Of a stretch of 7,845 bases of DNA, positions 1-7,036 are shown one piece after another. How positions within the stretch are numbered: position 1 is the stretch's first letter; each line of letters opens with the position of its first letter. The stretch comes from Comamonadaceae bacterium. Lineage in GTDB: Bacteria > Pseudomonadota > Gammaproteobacteria > Burkholderiales > Burkholderiaceae_C. Location of the stretch: positions 1 to 7,845 of the forward strand of contig CANIDW010000065.1 of the NCBI GenBank assembly GCA_947466165.1, in the 5' to 3' direction. The notes beneath the pieces are model-generated. The model was given only the letters and a program-made list of their open reading frames with translations, made no database searches and was not told the origin of the DNA. The position numbers were made by a program, and so were the translations under genes.

Positions 1-996
1 GTCGAAACCGACCAGCTCAAGGTTTCCAATGGCTGGGTCCGTTGCGGCCAGTGCGATGGCGTGTTTGACGCTTCTGCCCATTTCCAGGTTCTACCGCAAG
101 CTCCCGCGACCGACGTGGCTCCCAACCCGGAAAGTCTGTACGAGCCCCCGGCCGCCGCGTCACAAACTCTGAGCTCTGAGCACCTGCCGGAGCCGACACC
201 CTCTGTTGCCGCCGCGCCCCGTGCACCCGTGTCGGATGCCTTGTCGAGTTATTTGTCTTCGCCCAATGAAGAAGAATCTCACCAGGCCTTGTCTCCGCCG
301 GCCGCGCCGCTTGACAGCGATGCACGCCGCGCGCTTTATGGCCGGGAGCCCAAGAACCTGGTCATCACCGAAGCGCCACGCGGCCGCAAGCCCGAAGTCA
401 GCTTTATCAACCCAGTACAAGCCCGCGTCAGTCGTTCGCGTCCTTGGTTGCGTACTTTGGCTGCGCTGGTTCCACTGGCTTTGCTGCTCTTGCTCCTGGT
501 GCAATTCTTGCCCAATCAACGCGATGCTTTGGCCGCCCGTTACCCCGTCTTGTTGCCGGCCGTTGAGACTTTGTGCCTGCCGCTGAAATGCCAGGTCAGC
601 CCGCCGCGCATCATTGAGGCTGTTGCCATTGACAGCTCGTCTTTCACCCAGGTCGGCCCTGACAGCTACCGCCTGAATTTCGTTTTGCAAAACAAGCAAT
701 CCAGCGCGGTCGCCATGCCGGCGCTGGAAGTGACCTTGACGGGCATCGACGATCAGCCTCTGCTGCGCAAGATCGTCTTGCCCGCCGAGTTTGGCGCATC
801 CAGCGATTGGCTGTACAGCGCAAGCACCTTCACCGGCGCTTTCGATGTGCGCGCTGCTGGCCGGGGTGCGGCGTCACCGGCACCCGTCGACCCCCCGGCA
901 GCAGGTGAGCCCGCTGCCAAGGCCCCACCCGAAGCCGACAAAATAGCCGGCCCGCTGACGATCACCGGTTATCGTCTCTTGGCTTTTTATCCCTGA
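1..996 (+). CDS. Zinc-ribbon / DUF3426 membrane protein (5' end cut by window edge)
   Basis: The frame is open from base 1 to a TGA at 994-996, giving 331 visible residues; the start lies outside the window. The first residues (DQLKVSNGWVRCGQCDGVF) match the second half of an MJ0042-type zinc ribbon, with one CxxC pair at residues 15 and 18. The first CxxC pair must lie further left. A low-complexity Pro/Ala/Ser linker follows, then one strong membrane segment at about residues 152-170, rich in leucine. The C-terminal part (LCLPLKCQVSPPR, a beta-rich stretch, and a final GYRLLAFYP) fits the DUF3426 domain. The expected topology is an N-terminal cytoplasmic zinc ribbon, one membrane pass and a periplasmic C-terminal domain. 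The biochemical role of this family is not established. A Pro/Ala-rich insert lies at about residues 285-315, just before the last strand. It probably shares a transcript with the kinase gene 13 bases downstream. Confidence 0.88.
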   Translation, partial: VETDQLKVSNGWVRCGQCDGVFDASAHFQVLPQAPATDVAPNPESLYEPPAAASQTLSSEHLPEPTPSVAAAPRAPVSDALSSYLSSPNEEESHQALSPPAAPLDSDARRALYGREPKNLVITEAPRGRKPEVSFINPVQARVSRSRPWLRTLAALVPLALLLLLLVQFLPNQRDALAARYPVLLPAVETLCLPLKCQVSPPRIIEAVAIDSSSFTQVGPDSYRLNFVLQNKQSSAVAMPALEVTLTGIDDQPLLRKIVLPAEFGASSDWLYSASTFTGAFDVRAAGRGAASPAPVDPPAAGEPAAKAPPEADKIAGPLTITGYRLLAFYP

Positions 997-1009
997 ACTT
1001 AGAAAAAAT

Positions 1010-1909
1010 ATGTCCGCCTTGATTTGTGGCTCGCTGGCCTTTGACACCATCATGAGCTTTGAGGGTCGCTTTGCCGAGCAGATCATGCCCGAGCAGTTGC
1101 ACATCCTTAACGTTTCTTTTCTGGTTCCAGCTCTGCGCCGAGAGTTCGGCGGCTGCGCCGGCAACATCGCTTACAGCCTGACCCAGCTGGGCGGTTCAGC
1201 CCTGCCAATGGCCACCGTAGGCAGCGACGGCCAGGACTATGTGGCGCACCTTCGCAACAAGGGCATCAGCACCGAGTTCATTAAAGAGATCGCCGGCAGC
1301 TACACCGCCCAGGCCATGATCATGACGGACCGCGATAACAACCAGATCACCGCCTTTCACCCCGGTGCCATGAGCCATGCGCACGCCAGCGAAATCAAGC
1401 CCCGCAGCGATATCAAGCTGGGCATTATTTCGCCTGACGGGCGTGACGCCATGCTGCTGCATGCCGCACAGTTCAAGGCGGCTTCTATTCCTTTTGTTTT
1501 TGATCCCGGCCAGGGTCTGCCCATGTTCAACGGCGAAGAGCTGACACACTTCATTGAGCAGGCCAGCTGGGTGACGGTCAACGACTATGAGGGGCGCATG
1601 CTCAGCGAGCGCTGCGGCCTGAGCAGCAGCGACATTTCGCGCCGCGTCCAGGGACTCGTTGTGACTTTGGGCGCCCAGGGCTGCGAGGTCTGGGTTGACG
1701 GCGTGATGACCCATGTGCCGCCCGTCAAGGCCGTGCAATTGGTGGACCCCACCGGTTGCGGCGATGCGTTTCGCGGTGCTTTGTTGTTTGGACTTGAGCG
1801 GGGCTGGTCCTTGGTCCAGTGCTGCGAGTTGGGTAACCGGGTCGGCGCGCACAAAATCGCTACGCCGGGCTGCCAGAACTACACGCTAGAGACCATCCGT
1901 CCGGTTTGA
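1010..1909 (+). CDS. PfkB-family carbohydrate/nucleoside kinase, adenosine kinase-like
   Basis: This 299-residue protein has the ribokinase/PfkB fold signatures. A glycine-rich substrate segment (FGGCAGNIAYSL) lies near residues 46-57. The C-terminal signature DPTGCGDAFRG starts at residue 246, and its last Asp, D252, is the expected catalytic base that activates the substrate hydroxyl; the motif forms the anion hole. The N-terminal stretch (GRFAEQIMPEQLHILNVSFLV) resembles, from memory, the adenosine kinase of Mycobacterium tuberculosis, so ATP-dependent phosphorylation of adenosine or a related nucleoside is the best guess. A sugar substrate cannot be excluded. The anion hole reads GCGD instead of the usual GAGD. 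It should be a soluble cytoplasmic enzyme. The ATG lies 13 bases after the preceding stop, with only an A-rich weak ribosome site (AGAAAAAAT). That spacing suggests it is co-transcribed with the DUF3426 gene. Confidence 0.88.
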   Translation: MSALICGSLAFDTIMSFEGRFAEQIMPEQLHILNVSFLVPALRREFGGCAGNIAYSLTQLGGSALPMATVGSDGQDYVAHLRNKGISTEFIKEIAGSYTAQAMIMTDRDNNQITAFHPGAMSHAHASEIKPRSDIKLGIISPDGRDAMLLHAAQFKAASIPFVFDPGQGLPMFNGEELTHFIEQASWVTVNDYEGRMLSERCGLSSSDISRRVQGLVVTLGAQGCEVWVDGVMTHVPPVKAVQLVDPTGCGDAFRGALLFGLERGWSLVQCCELGNRVGAHKIATPGCQNYTLETIRPV

Positions 1910-1998
1910 GAGCGCGCTGCGCTCCTCTAGATGGCATCCGGGCGTACCCAACGCGCCACTGCGGCGGCATTGGGCTGACATGCGCAAAGATGGGCCAT
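1910..1998 (+). other. Intergenic tail of the kinase gene with two weak hairpins
   Basis: This is the space between the kinase stop and the shared terminator. A perfect 6-bp stem (GAGCGC/GCGCTC, 3-base loop) spans 1910-1924 directly after the stop codon. A longer imperfect stem with arms CCCAA (1947-1951) and TTGGG (1970-1974) follows. Neither is followed by a T-run, so neither is a standard intrinsic terminator for the kinase transcript. They could stabilise the 3' end or mean nothing. Confidence 0.3.
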
Positions 1999-2031
1999 AA
2001 AAAAGCCCGGCATCTTGCGATGCCAGGCTTT
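1999..2031 (-). terminator. Intrinsic terminator of the histone-like gene (partly bidirectional)
   Basis: The stem is AAGCC (2003-2007) plus GGCATC (2009-2014), pairing with GATGCC (2019-2024) plus GGCTT (2026-2030). There is one internal C/A mismatch and a 4-base loop TTGC. Read on the minus strand, the hairpin is followed by six T (complement of A 1999-2004), the textbook form, 21 bases after the histone-like stop. On the plus strand only three T follow, so it could also serve the converging kinase transcript, but less efficiently. Confidence 0.88.
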
Positions 2032-2051
2032 AAGCAGAGTTACCTTACTGC

Positions 2052-2549
2052 TTAGGGCTTGCTGGCTGTTGGAAACGGCCAGGCAGCTTGCGGGTTCAGA
2101 GTAGTCTGAGCCGCAGGGCTGGCCGGTGCAGCGGGTGCTTTAGCAGCGGGTTTTTTCGCGGCTTTCTTCGCAGCGGGTTTTTTCGCGGCTTTTTTGGCAG
2201 CAGGCTTTTTCGCAGCTTTCTTAGCAGCGGGCTTTTTCGCAGCTTTCTTAGCAGCAGGCTTTTTAGCTGCGGCTTTTTTGGCTGGCGATTTTTTCGCAGC
2301 GGCTTTTTTGGCCGGTGCTTTTTTCGCTGCTACTTTTTTAGCTGGCGATTTTTTCGCAGCGGCTTTTTTGGCCGGTGCTTTTTTCGCTGCTACTTTTTTA
2401 GCTGGCGATTTTTTCGCAGCGGCTTTTTTAGCCGGTGCTTTTTTCGCTGCTACTTTTTTAGCTGGGGCTTTCTTGGCCGGTGCTTTTCTAGCTGCCGGGG
2501 CTTTTTTCGCTGCAGCTTTTTTTGCCGCTGGTTTTTTCGCAGTTGCCAT
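2052..2549 (-). CDS. Histone H1-like DNA-binding protein (Lys/Ala/Pro repeats)
   Basis: The product has 165 residues and is almost entirely Lys, Ala and Pro, like the C-terminal tail of eukaryotic histone H1 and like Bordetella BpH1/BpH2 or Pseudomonas AlgP. Residues 31-90 are three copies of a 20-residue unit with 8 Lys each and a KSPAKK motif, reminiscent of minor-groove SPKK motifs. Residues 97-132 are four copies of a 9-residue unit KKPAAKKAA. The last 28 residues change character: Lys-poor, ending in [15 protein letters not shown] with one Trp and one Phe. The expected role is non-specific DNA binding and nucleoid compaction; this is known for the family and not shown here. I chose the ATG at 2549 over an in-frame ATG at 2567 because AAGGAG lies 6 bases before it and inside the longer version. 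It follows nrdB on the same strand, with a likely terminator between. No clear promoter is visible. Confidence 0.9.
   Translation of the reverse strand: MATAKKPAAKKAAAKKAPAARKAPAKKAPAKKVAAKKAPAKKAAAKKSPAKKVAAKKAPAKKAAAKKSPAKKVAAKKAPAKKAAAKKSPAKKAAAKKPAAKKAAKKPAAKKAAKKPAAKKAAKKPAAKKAAKKPAAKAPAAPASPAAQTTLNPQAAWPFPTASKP
2143..2250 (-). repeat. Four tandem 27-bp repeats inside the histone-like gene
   Basis: The copies start at 2143, 2170, 2197 and 2224, each 27 bp. They are less alike than the 60-bp units and vary mainly at silent positions (for example GCAGCGGG against GCAGCAGG). Each encodes the 9-residue unit [10 protein letters not shown] fifth, degraded copy starts at 2251. Confidence 0.85.
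2281..2460 (-). repeat. Three tandem 60-bp repeats inside the histone-like gene
   Basis: Bases 2281-2340 and 2341-2400 are identical over all 60 positions. Bases 2401-2460 differ only at 2430 (A for G), a synonymous Ala third position. Each copy encodes one 20-residue Lys/Ala/Pro unit, so the gain or loss of a copy keeps the frame. The identity extends to silent positions, which points to recent duplication or slippage. Confidence 0.95.
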
Positions 2550-2555
2550 AGTTTT

Positions 2556-2561
2556 CTCCTT
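2556..2561 (-). promoter_or_regulatory. Ribosome binding site fixing the histone-like start
   Basis: On the minus strand AAGGAG lies 6 bases before the ATG at 2549. The upstream in-frame ATG at 2567 would place this site inside the coding region and has no comparable site of its own, so 2549 is the better start. Confidence 0.8.
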
Positions 2562-2661
2562 GATCACGTTGCAAAGAGCACTTCACGTTTGGAGTACGCG
2601 AAGCGATTCACGGCGTTGGGCCAGCCGGATAACCGGGGCCCAGCGCCGAGAACACGGGAAC

Positions 2662-2701
2662 AAAAACCACAGCCCGTCAGATGACGCGGCGCCGGGTTTT
2701 T
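2662..2701 (-). terminator. Possible terminator after nrdB
   Basis: Outer arms AAAAACC (2662-2668) and GGTTTTT (2695-2701) are complementary. Inside them GCC and CGTC pair with GACG and GGC around a 4-base loop, with one bulged base. Read on the minus strand the structure ends in a run of five T, 33 bases after the nrdB stop. The T-runs are part of the outer stem, so it could work in either direction. The bulge makes it weaker than the terminator at 1999-2031. Confidence 0.5.
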
Positions 2702-2733
2702 GCATGTTTCATAAATCATATTGCTTAAAAAAT

Positions 2734-3966
2734 TCAATCCCAGGAAAGAGCGCCACCAGACTGGTACTCAATCACACGGGTCTCAAAGAAGTTACGTTCT
2801 TTCTTGAGGTCAATCATTTCGCTCATCCACGGGAACGGATTTTCTTCGTTCGGGAAAAGTGTTTCCAGACCGATCTGGGTTGCGCGGCGGTTGGCGATGT
2901 AGCGCAAGTAGCCCTTGAACATAGAGGCGTTCAGGCCCAGCACGCCGCGGGGCATGGTGTCTTCGGCGTAGCGGTACTCCAGTTCGACAGCCTTCATGAA
3001 CAGGGCTTTGATCTCTTCTTTGAACTCAGGTGTCCAGAGTTGAGGATTTTCCAGCTTGAGCTGGTTGATCAGGTCGATACCGAAATTGCAGTGCATGGAC
3101 TCGTCACGCAGGATGTACTGGTATTGTTCAGCAGCACCGGTCATCTTGTTCTGGCGTCCCAGCGCCAGGATCTGCGTGAAGCCGACGTAGAAGAACAGGC
3201 CTTCCATCAGGCAGGCGAACACGATCAGCGACTTCAGCAAAGTCTGGTCGTTTTCGAGCGTTCCGGTCTTGAAGTTGGGGTCGGAGATGGCGTCGATGAA
3301 CGGGATCAGGAACTGGTCCTTGTCGCGGATCGACTGGACTTCGTTGTAGGCGTTGAAAATCTCGCCCTCGTCCAAACCAAGAGATTCGGTGATGTATTGG
3401 TAAGCGTGTGTGTGAATGGCTTCTTCAAAAGCCTGGCGCAGCAGAAACTGGCGGCACTCCGGTGCGGTGATGTGGCGGTAAGTGCCCAGCACAATGTTGT
3501 TGGCGGCCAGCGAGTCGGCGGTGACGAAAAAGCCGAGGTTGCGCATGACCAGGCGGCGCTCGTCATCGGTCAAACCATTGGGGTCTTTCCAAAGTGCGAT
3601 GTCGCGTGTCATATTGACTTCCTGCGGCATCCAATGGTTGGCGCAGGTTGCCAGGTACTTTTCCCAAGCCCACTTGTATTTGAACGGCACCAGCTGGTTG
3701 ACATCGGTCTGGCCATTGATGATGCGCTTGTCTGAAGCTTTAACCCGGCGATGCACGGCTGGCATGGCGGGCGCTGAGGGCTCAGGGACGGTAGGCTTTG
3801 CGACAGGCTGAACAGGTGCCATGGCACCATCGTTGAGCATGCGTGGGAGTGTGTTGGCTTGAGGTTGCGCTGAAAAAAGCGGATGCTCCATCGAGCGGCT
3901 GTCGGTAGAGCTGCTGGCAAGCGGAGTTGGCAGTGATGGTTTGACTTCTTCGTCCCAGGTCAACAT
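2734..3966 (-). CDS. nrdB: Ribonucleoside-diphosphate reductase class Ia, small (radical) subunit
   Basis: This 410-residue R2 subunit houses the di-metal site and the tyrosyl radical that starts NDP reduction in NrdA. Aligned by eye with known R2 proteins, the metal ligands are D151 (TADSL), E182 and H185 (FEEAIHTH), E255 (LMEG), and E289 and H292 (RDESMH). The radical residue is Y189. From memory the sequence is closest to Chlamydia-type R2 ([16 protein letters not shown], a C-terminal EYQ..ALSWD), but Chlamydia has Phe and Glu where this protein has Tyr and Asp. The near-C-terminal Tyr and the tail should provide radical transfer and docking to NrdA. About 75 N-terminal residues before the conserved core are Pro/Ala/Ser-rich. 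I chose the ATG at 3966: GGAAA lies 6 bases before it, while the upstream in-frame start at 3978 is a TTG. It lies 133 bases after nrdA, probably in the same operon. Confidence 0.95.
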   Translation of the reverse strand: MLTWDEEVKPSLPTPLASSSTDSRSMEHPLFSAQPQANTLPRMLNDGAMAPVQPVAKPTVPEPSAPAMPAVHRRVKASDKRIINGQTDVNQLVPFKYKWAWEKYLATCANHWMPQEVNMTRDIALWKDPNGLTDDERRLVMRNLGFFVTADSLAANNIVLGTYRHITAPECRQFLLRQAFEEAIHTHAYQYITESLGLDEGEIFNAYNEVQSIRDKDQFLIPFIDAISDPNFKTGTLENDQTLLKSLIVFACLMEGLFFYVGFTQILALGRQNKMTGAAEQYQYILRDESMHCNFGIDLINQLKLENPQLWTPEFKEEIKALFMKAVELEYRYAEDTMPRGVLGLNASMFKGYLRYIANRRATQIGLETLFPNEENPFPWMSEMIDLKKERNFFETRVIEYQSGGALSWD

Positions 3967-3971
3967 AGATG

Positions 3972-3976
3972 TTTCC
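3972..3976 (-). promoter_or_regulatory. Ribosome binding site deciding the nrdB start
   Basis: On the minus strand GGAAA ends at 3972, followed by a 5-6 base spacer and the ATG at 3966. The alternative TTG at 3978 would put this site inside the gene and has no clear ribosome site of its own. Confidence 0.6.
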
Positions 3977-3987
3977 AATAACTTCGG

Positions 3988-4016
3988 ATTATGAAAGCAG
4001 CGAGAAAAAATGAAAA
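3988..4016 (-). promoter_or_regulatory. Candidate internal promoter for nrdB
   Basis: On the minus strand a -35-like TTTTCA (4011-4016) and a -10-like CATAAT (3988-3993) are separated by exactly 17 bases. They match the sigma70 consensus at 4 of 6 and 5 of 6 positions. Transcription would start near 3981, giving a leader of about 15 bases before the ATG at 3966. It could supply NrdB independently of nrdA, but the region is A/T-rich and a chance match is possible. Confidence 0.35.
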
Positions 4017-4057
4017 GTTATTCATTGAAATCGCTGAAGTGAGTGTTGTTCTATTGC

Positions 4058-4097
4058 ATCGAATTCAAGCGCGCCAGCAAGCTGGCGCGCATTCGAT
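4058..4097 (-). repeat. Long inverted repeat between nrdA and nrdB
   Basis: A perfect 10-bp inverted repeat, GCGCGCCAGC (4069-4078) and GCTGGCGCGC (4081-4090), is extended by outer arms ATCGAAT (4058-4064) and ATTCGAT (4091-4097), leaving a 4-base one-sided bulge. It starts two bases after the nrdA stop codon on the minus strand. No T-run follows in that direction, so it is more likely a stability or processing element, or a partial attenuator, than a full terminator. On the plus strand it is followed by T-rich sequence. Confidence 0.8.
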
Positions 4098-4099
4098 TT

Positions 4100-7036
4100 T
4101 TATTGGCAGGCTTCACATCCCGGGTCATCGATGGCGCAAAACTTGATGTCGGTCGCAGGCGATGCGGACAGTTGGGCATGCGCGGTGGCGGCTGCTGCAT
4201 CCATCGCATTCATGCTGCCGGTGTCACTTGTGTTGCCCGATGCCACCGAGTTGAGTTTTCCAGCCTGCACCGTTGATTTCTCGGCGTGTGTGGCGCCCAT
4301 GGTGCGCAGGTAATAGGTGGTCTTGAGGCCGCGCAACCAGGCCAGCTTGTAGGTGTCGTCGAGCTTTTTGCCGGATGCGCCAGCCATGTAAATATTCAGG
4401 GACTGGGCCTGGTCAATCCACTTCTGGCGACGGGAGGCCGCTTCGACCAGCCAGGTGGCATCGACTTCAAACGCCGTGGCATACAGCGCTTTGATTTCTT
4501 GCGGCACGCGATCGATCGGACGCAGCGAGCCGTCGAAGTGTTTCAAGTCCACCACCATCACGTCGTCCCACAGGCCCAGACGCTTGAGGTCGCGCACCAG
4601 GTAGCCGTTGATCACCGTGAACTCGCCCGACAGATTGGACTTGACCGAGAGGTTGCCAAAGCAGGGCTCGATGCAGGCGTCAACGCCGATGATGTTGGAA
4701 ATCGTAGCCGTCGGTGCGATGGCCACGCAATTGGAATTGCGCATCCCGTGGATAGAAATCTTGTTGCGCAGAGCATCCCAGTCCAGTGTGGATGACCGGT
4801 CCACTTCAATGTAGCCGCCGCGCTCCTTGGCCAGCATGTCCAGGGTGTCCAGCGGCAAAATGCCTTTGTCCCACAGTGAGCCCTTGTAGCTGGCGTATTT
4901 GCCGCGCTCTTTGGCCAGCTCGGTCGACGCCCAGTATGCGTAGTAGCAGATGGCTTCCATGGAGGTGTCCGCAAACTCCACTGCCGCCTGGCTGGCGTAA
5001 GGGGTGCGCAATTCGTACAGGCAATCTTGAAAGCCCATCAGGCCCAGACCAACCGGGCGGTGGCGCATGTTGGAGTCACGGGCCTTCTTGACGGCGTAGT
5101 AGTTGATGTCGATCACGTTGTCCAGCATGCGCATGGCCGTCTTGATCGTTTTCTTGAGCTTGTCGTGGTCCAGCACCTTGGTGCCGTCCGGGCCGTCTTT
5201 CAGGTGCTGCACCAGATTGACCGAGCCGAGGTTGCAAACAGCGGTTTCGGTTTCGCTGGTATTGAGCGTGATTTCTGTGCAAAGGTTCGAAGAATGCACC
5301 ACGCCGCAATGTTGCTGAGGCGAGCGAATATTGCAGGCGTCCTTGAAAGTGATCCAGGGGTGGCCGGTTTCGAACAGCATCGAGAGCATCTTGCGCCACA
5401 TGTCAATGGCTTGCAGCTTGCGCGAAGGCTTGATCTCGCCGCGCTCAGCGCGGGCTTCATAAGCGGTGTAAGCCTTTTCGAACTCAATGCCGTACTTGTC
5501 GTGCAGGTCAGGCACGTCGGATGGCGAGAACAGCGTCCAGCTGCCTTTTTCCATGACGCGGCGCATGAACAGGTCAGGAATCCAGTTGGAGGTGTTCATG
5601 TCGTGCGTGCGGCGGCGGTCGTCGCCGGTGTTTTTACGCAACTCAAGGAATTCTTCGATGTCCAGGTGCCAGGTCTCCAGGTAGGCGCACACGGCGCCTT
5701 TGCGTTTGCCGCCCTGGTTGACTGCGACTGCCGTGTCGTTAACCACTTTGAGGAAGGGTACGACGCCTTGGGATTCGCCGTTGGTGCCCTTGATGTGGGC
5801 GCCCAGGGCGCGCACCGGGGTCCAATCGTTGCCGAGGCCGCCGGCAAACTTAGACAGCAGTGCGTTTTCTTTGATGGCGTCGTAAATGCCACCCAGGTCA
5901 TCGGCGACCGTGGTCAGGTAGCACGACGACAGCTGCGAGCGCAAAGTGCCGGCATTGAAGAGGGTTGGCGTGCTCGACATGAAGTCGAAGGAGGACATGA
6001 TTTCGTAGAACTCGATGGCGCGCGTCTCGCGGTCAACCTCGTCGAGCGACAGACCCATGGCCACACGCATGAAAAAGGCTTGCGGCAGTTCGATGCGCTG
6101 CTTGCGCACGTGCAGGAAATAGCGGTCAAACAGGGTCTGCAGGCCCAGGTAGTCAAACTGCATGTCACGTTCGGGCTTGAGCGCCGCACCGAGGCGGGCC
6201 AAGTCAAACTGCAGCAGTTTTTCATCCAGCAACTCGTTATCGACACCCTTCTGGATGAACTTCGGGAAATACTCGGCGTAGCGGGTACCCATGGCTTCGT
6301 GGGCGACTTCTTCGCCCAGAACTTCGCGGCGGATGGTGTGCAACAACAAGCGCGCAGTGGCGTAGGTGTAATCGGGGTCTTTCTCGATCAGTGTGCGGGC
6401 AGCCAGGATGGAGGCCTTGTACACCTCGTCGATCGGCACGCCGTCATACAGATTGCGCATGGTTTCCGCGACGATGGGGTCGGGTTTGACCTCGTCACCC
6501 AGGCCTGCGCAAGACGCTTCGATCAGCGCTTGAAGGCGGCGCACATCGAGCGCGACTTTCTGGCCGCGGTCAATGACATGCAAAGAAGCGATTTCAGGCA
6601 TCTGGTGGCTGGCCTGGCGAGAACGCTCGAGGGCGCGCTCTTGCGTGCGCTTTTCACGGTAAAGCACATAAGCGCGAGCGATTTCATGGTGACCGCCGCG
6701 CATCAGGCCGAGCTCGACCTGGTCTTGCACATCTTCTATGTGGAAAGTACCGCCGCCCGGGCGCGAACGCATCAGTGCGCGGATCACCGCCTGGGTCAAG
6801 CCATCAACGGTTTCACGAACGCTGGCAGATGCCGCCCCCTGCGTGCCATGCACAGCCAAAAAGGCTTTCATCATGGCGACCGCGATCTTGTTGGGCTCAA
6901 AAGGAACGACGGCACCGTTGCGGCGAATGATCTGGTACTGGCTGTACGCCGTGGCAGCGGTATGGGCGTCGCTGCCTGCAGTGGCTGTGCCTTGGCCGGC
7001 TGGCAAGCCGGCTGTCGTTTGGATGCTGGTGTGCAT
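4100..7036 (-). CDS. nrdA: Ribonucleoside-diphosphate reductase class I, large (catalytic) subunit
   Basis: The 978-residue R1 subunit reduces NDPs to dNDPs with NrdB in the cytoplasm; Escherichia coli NrdA has 761 residues. Domains in order: a Thr/Ala-rich leader (1-33); ATP-cone 1 at about 34-133 with the canonical IIRRNGAVVPFEPNKI; a second, E. coli-like cone at about 150-240 (DRGQKVALDVRRL) that lacks the usual binding residues; the R1 barrel; a Ser/Ala/Thr-rich linker at about 925-963; and the C-terminal tail. Visible active-site residues are the redox pair C372 (SSCYL) and C601 (AVCNLGSVNL), N584-C586-E588 (SNLCTE) with C586 the thiyl-radical Cys, radical-transfer Y908-Y909 (TTYYL), and the tail pair C974/C977 (GCEACQ). 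The spacing from C372 to C586 equals that from C225 to C439 in E. coli. AGGA precedes the ATG by 5 bases. It is controlled by the NrdR promoter upstream, with nrdB downstream. Confidence 0.97.
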   Translation of the reverse strand: MHTSIQTTAGLPAGQGTATAGSDAHTAATAYSQYQIIRRNGAVVPFEPNKIAVAMMKAFLAVHGTQGAASASVRETVDGLTQAVIRALMRSRPGGGTFHIEDVQDQVELGLMRGGHHEIARAYVLYREKRTQERALERSRQASHQMPEIASLHVIDRGQKVALDVRRLQALIEASCAGLGDEVKPDPIVAETMRNLYDGVPIDEVYKASILAARTLIEKDPDYTYATARLLLHTIRREVLGEEVAHEAMGTRYAEYFPKFIQKGVDNELLDEKLLQFDLARLGAALKPERDMQFDYLGLQTLFDRYFLHVRKQRIELPQAFFMRVAMGLSLDEVDRETRAIEFYEIMSSFDFMSSTPTLFNAGTLRSQLSSCYLTTVADDLGGIYDAIKENALLSKFAGGLGNDWTPVRALGAHIKGTNGESQGVVPFLKVVNDTAVAVNQGGKRKGAVCAYLETWHLDIEEFLELRKNTGDDRRRTHDMNTSNWIPDLFMRRVMEKGSWTLFSPSDVPDLHDKYGIEFEKAYTAYEARAERGEIKPSRKLQAIDMWRKMLSMLFETGHPWITFKDACNIRSPQQHCGVVHSSNLCTEITLNTSETETAVCNLGSVNLVQHLKDGPDGTKVLDHDKLKKTIKTAMRMLDNVIDINYYAVKKARDSNMRHRPVGLGLMGFQDCLYELRTPYASQAAVEFADTSMEAICYYAYWASTELAKERGKYASYKGSLWDKGILPLDTLDMLAKERGGYIEVDRSSTLDWDALRNKISIHGMRNSNCVAIAPTATISNIIGVDACIEPCFGNLSVKSNLSGEFTVINGYLVRDLKRLGLWDDVMVVDLKHFDGSLRPIDRVPQEIKALYATAFEVDATWLVEAASRRQKWIDQAQSLNIYMAGASGKKLDDTYKLAWLRGLKTTYYLRTMGATHAEKSTVQAGKLNSVASGNTSDTGSMNAMDAAAATAHAQLSASPATDIKFCAIDDPGCEACQ

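Noticed and set aside
160..699. 179-codon minus-strand frame opposite the DUF3426 gene
   Set aside because: It is Arg/Gln-rich with no domain, and the plus-strand frame has the zinc-ribbon and DUF3426 features.
2143..2460. Regular repeats as a possible CRISPR array
   Set aside because: The units are directly adjacent with no spacers and form an in-frame protein repeat.
2194..3735. 513-codon plus-strand frame across the histone-like gene and nrdB
   Set aside because: It is antisense to two confidently identified genes. Its N-terminus is the reverse reading of the Lys/Ala/Pro repeats (runs of Phe/Ala/Gly/Leu), and no domain is recognisable.
2734..3966. Assignment of NrdB to class Ic (tyrosine-less, Mn/Fe)
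   Set aside because: Despite the Chlamydia-like sequence, Tyr is present at the radical position and Asp at the first ligand position.
3967..3978. TTG start for nrdB giving four more residues
   Set aside because: TTG is a rare start with no good ribosome site here; the ATG at 3966 has GGAAA at suitable spacing.
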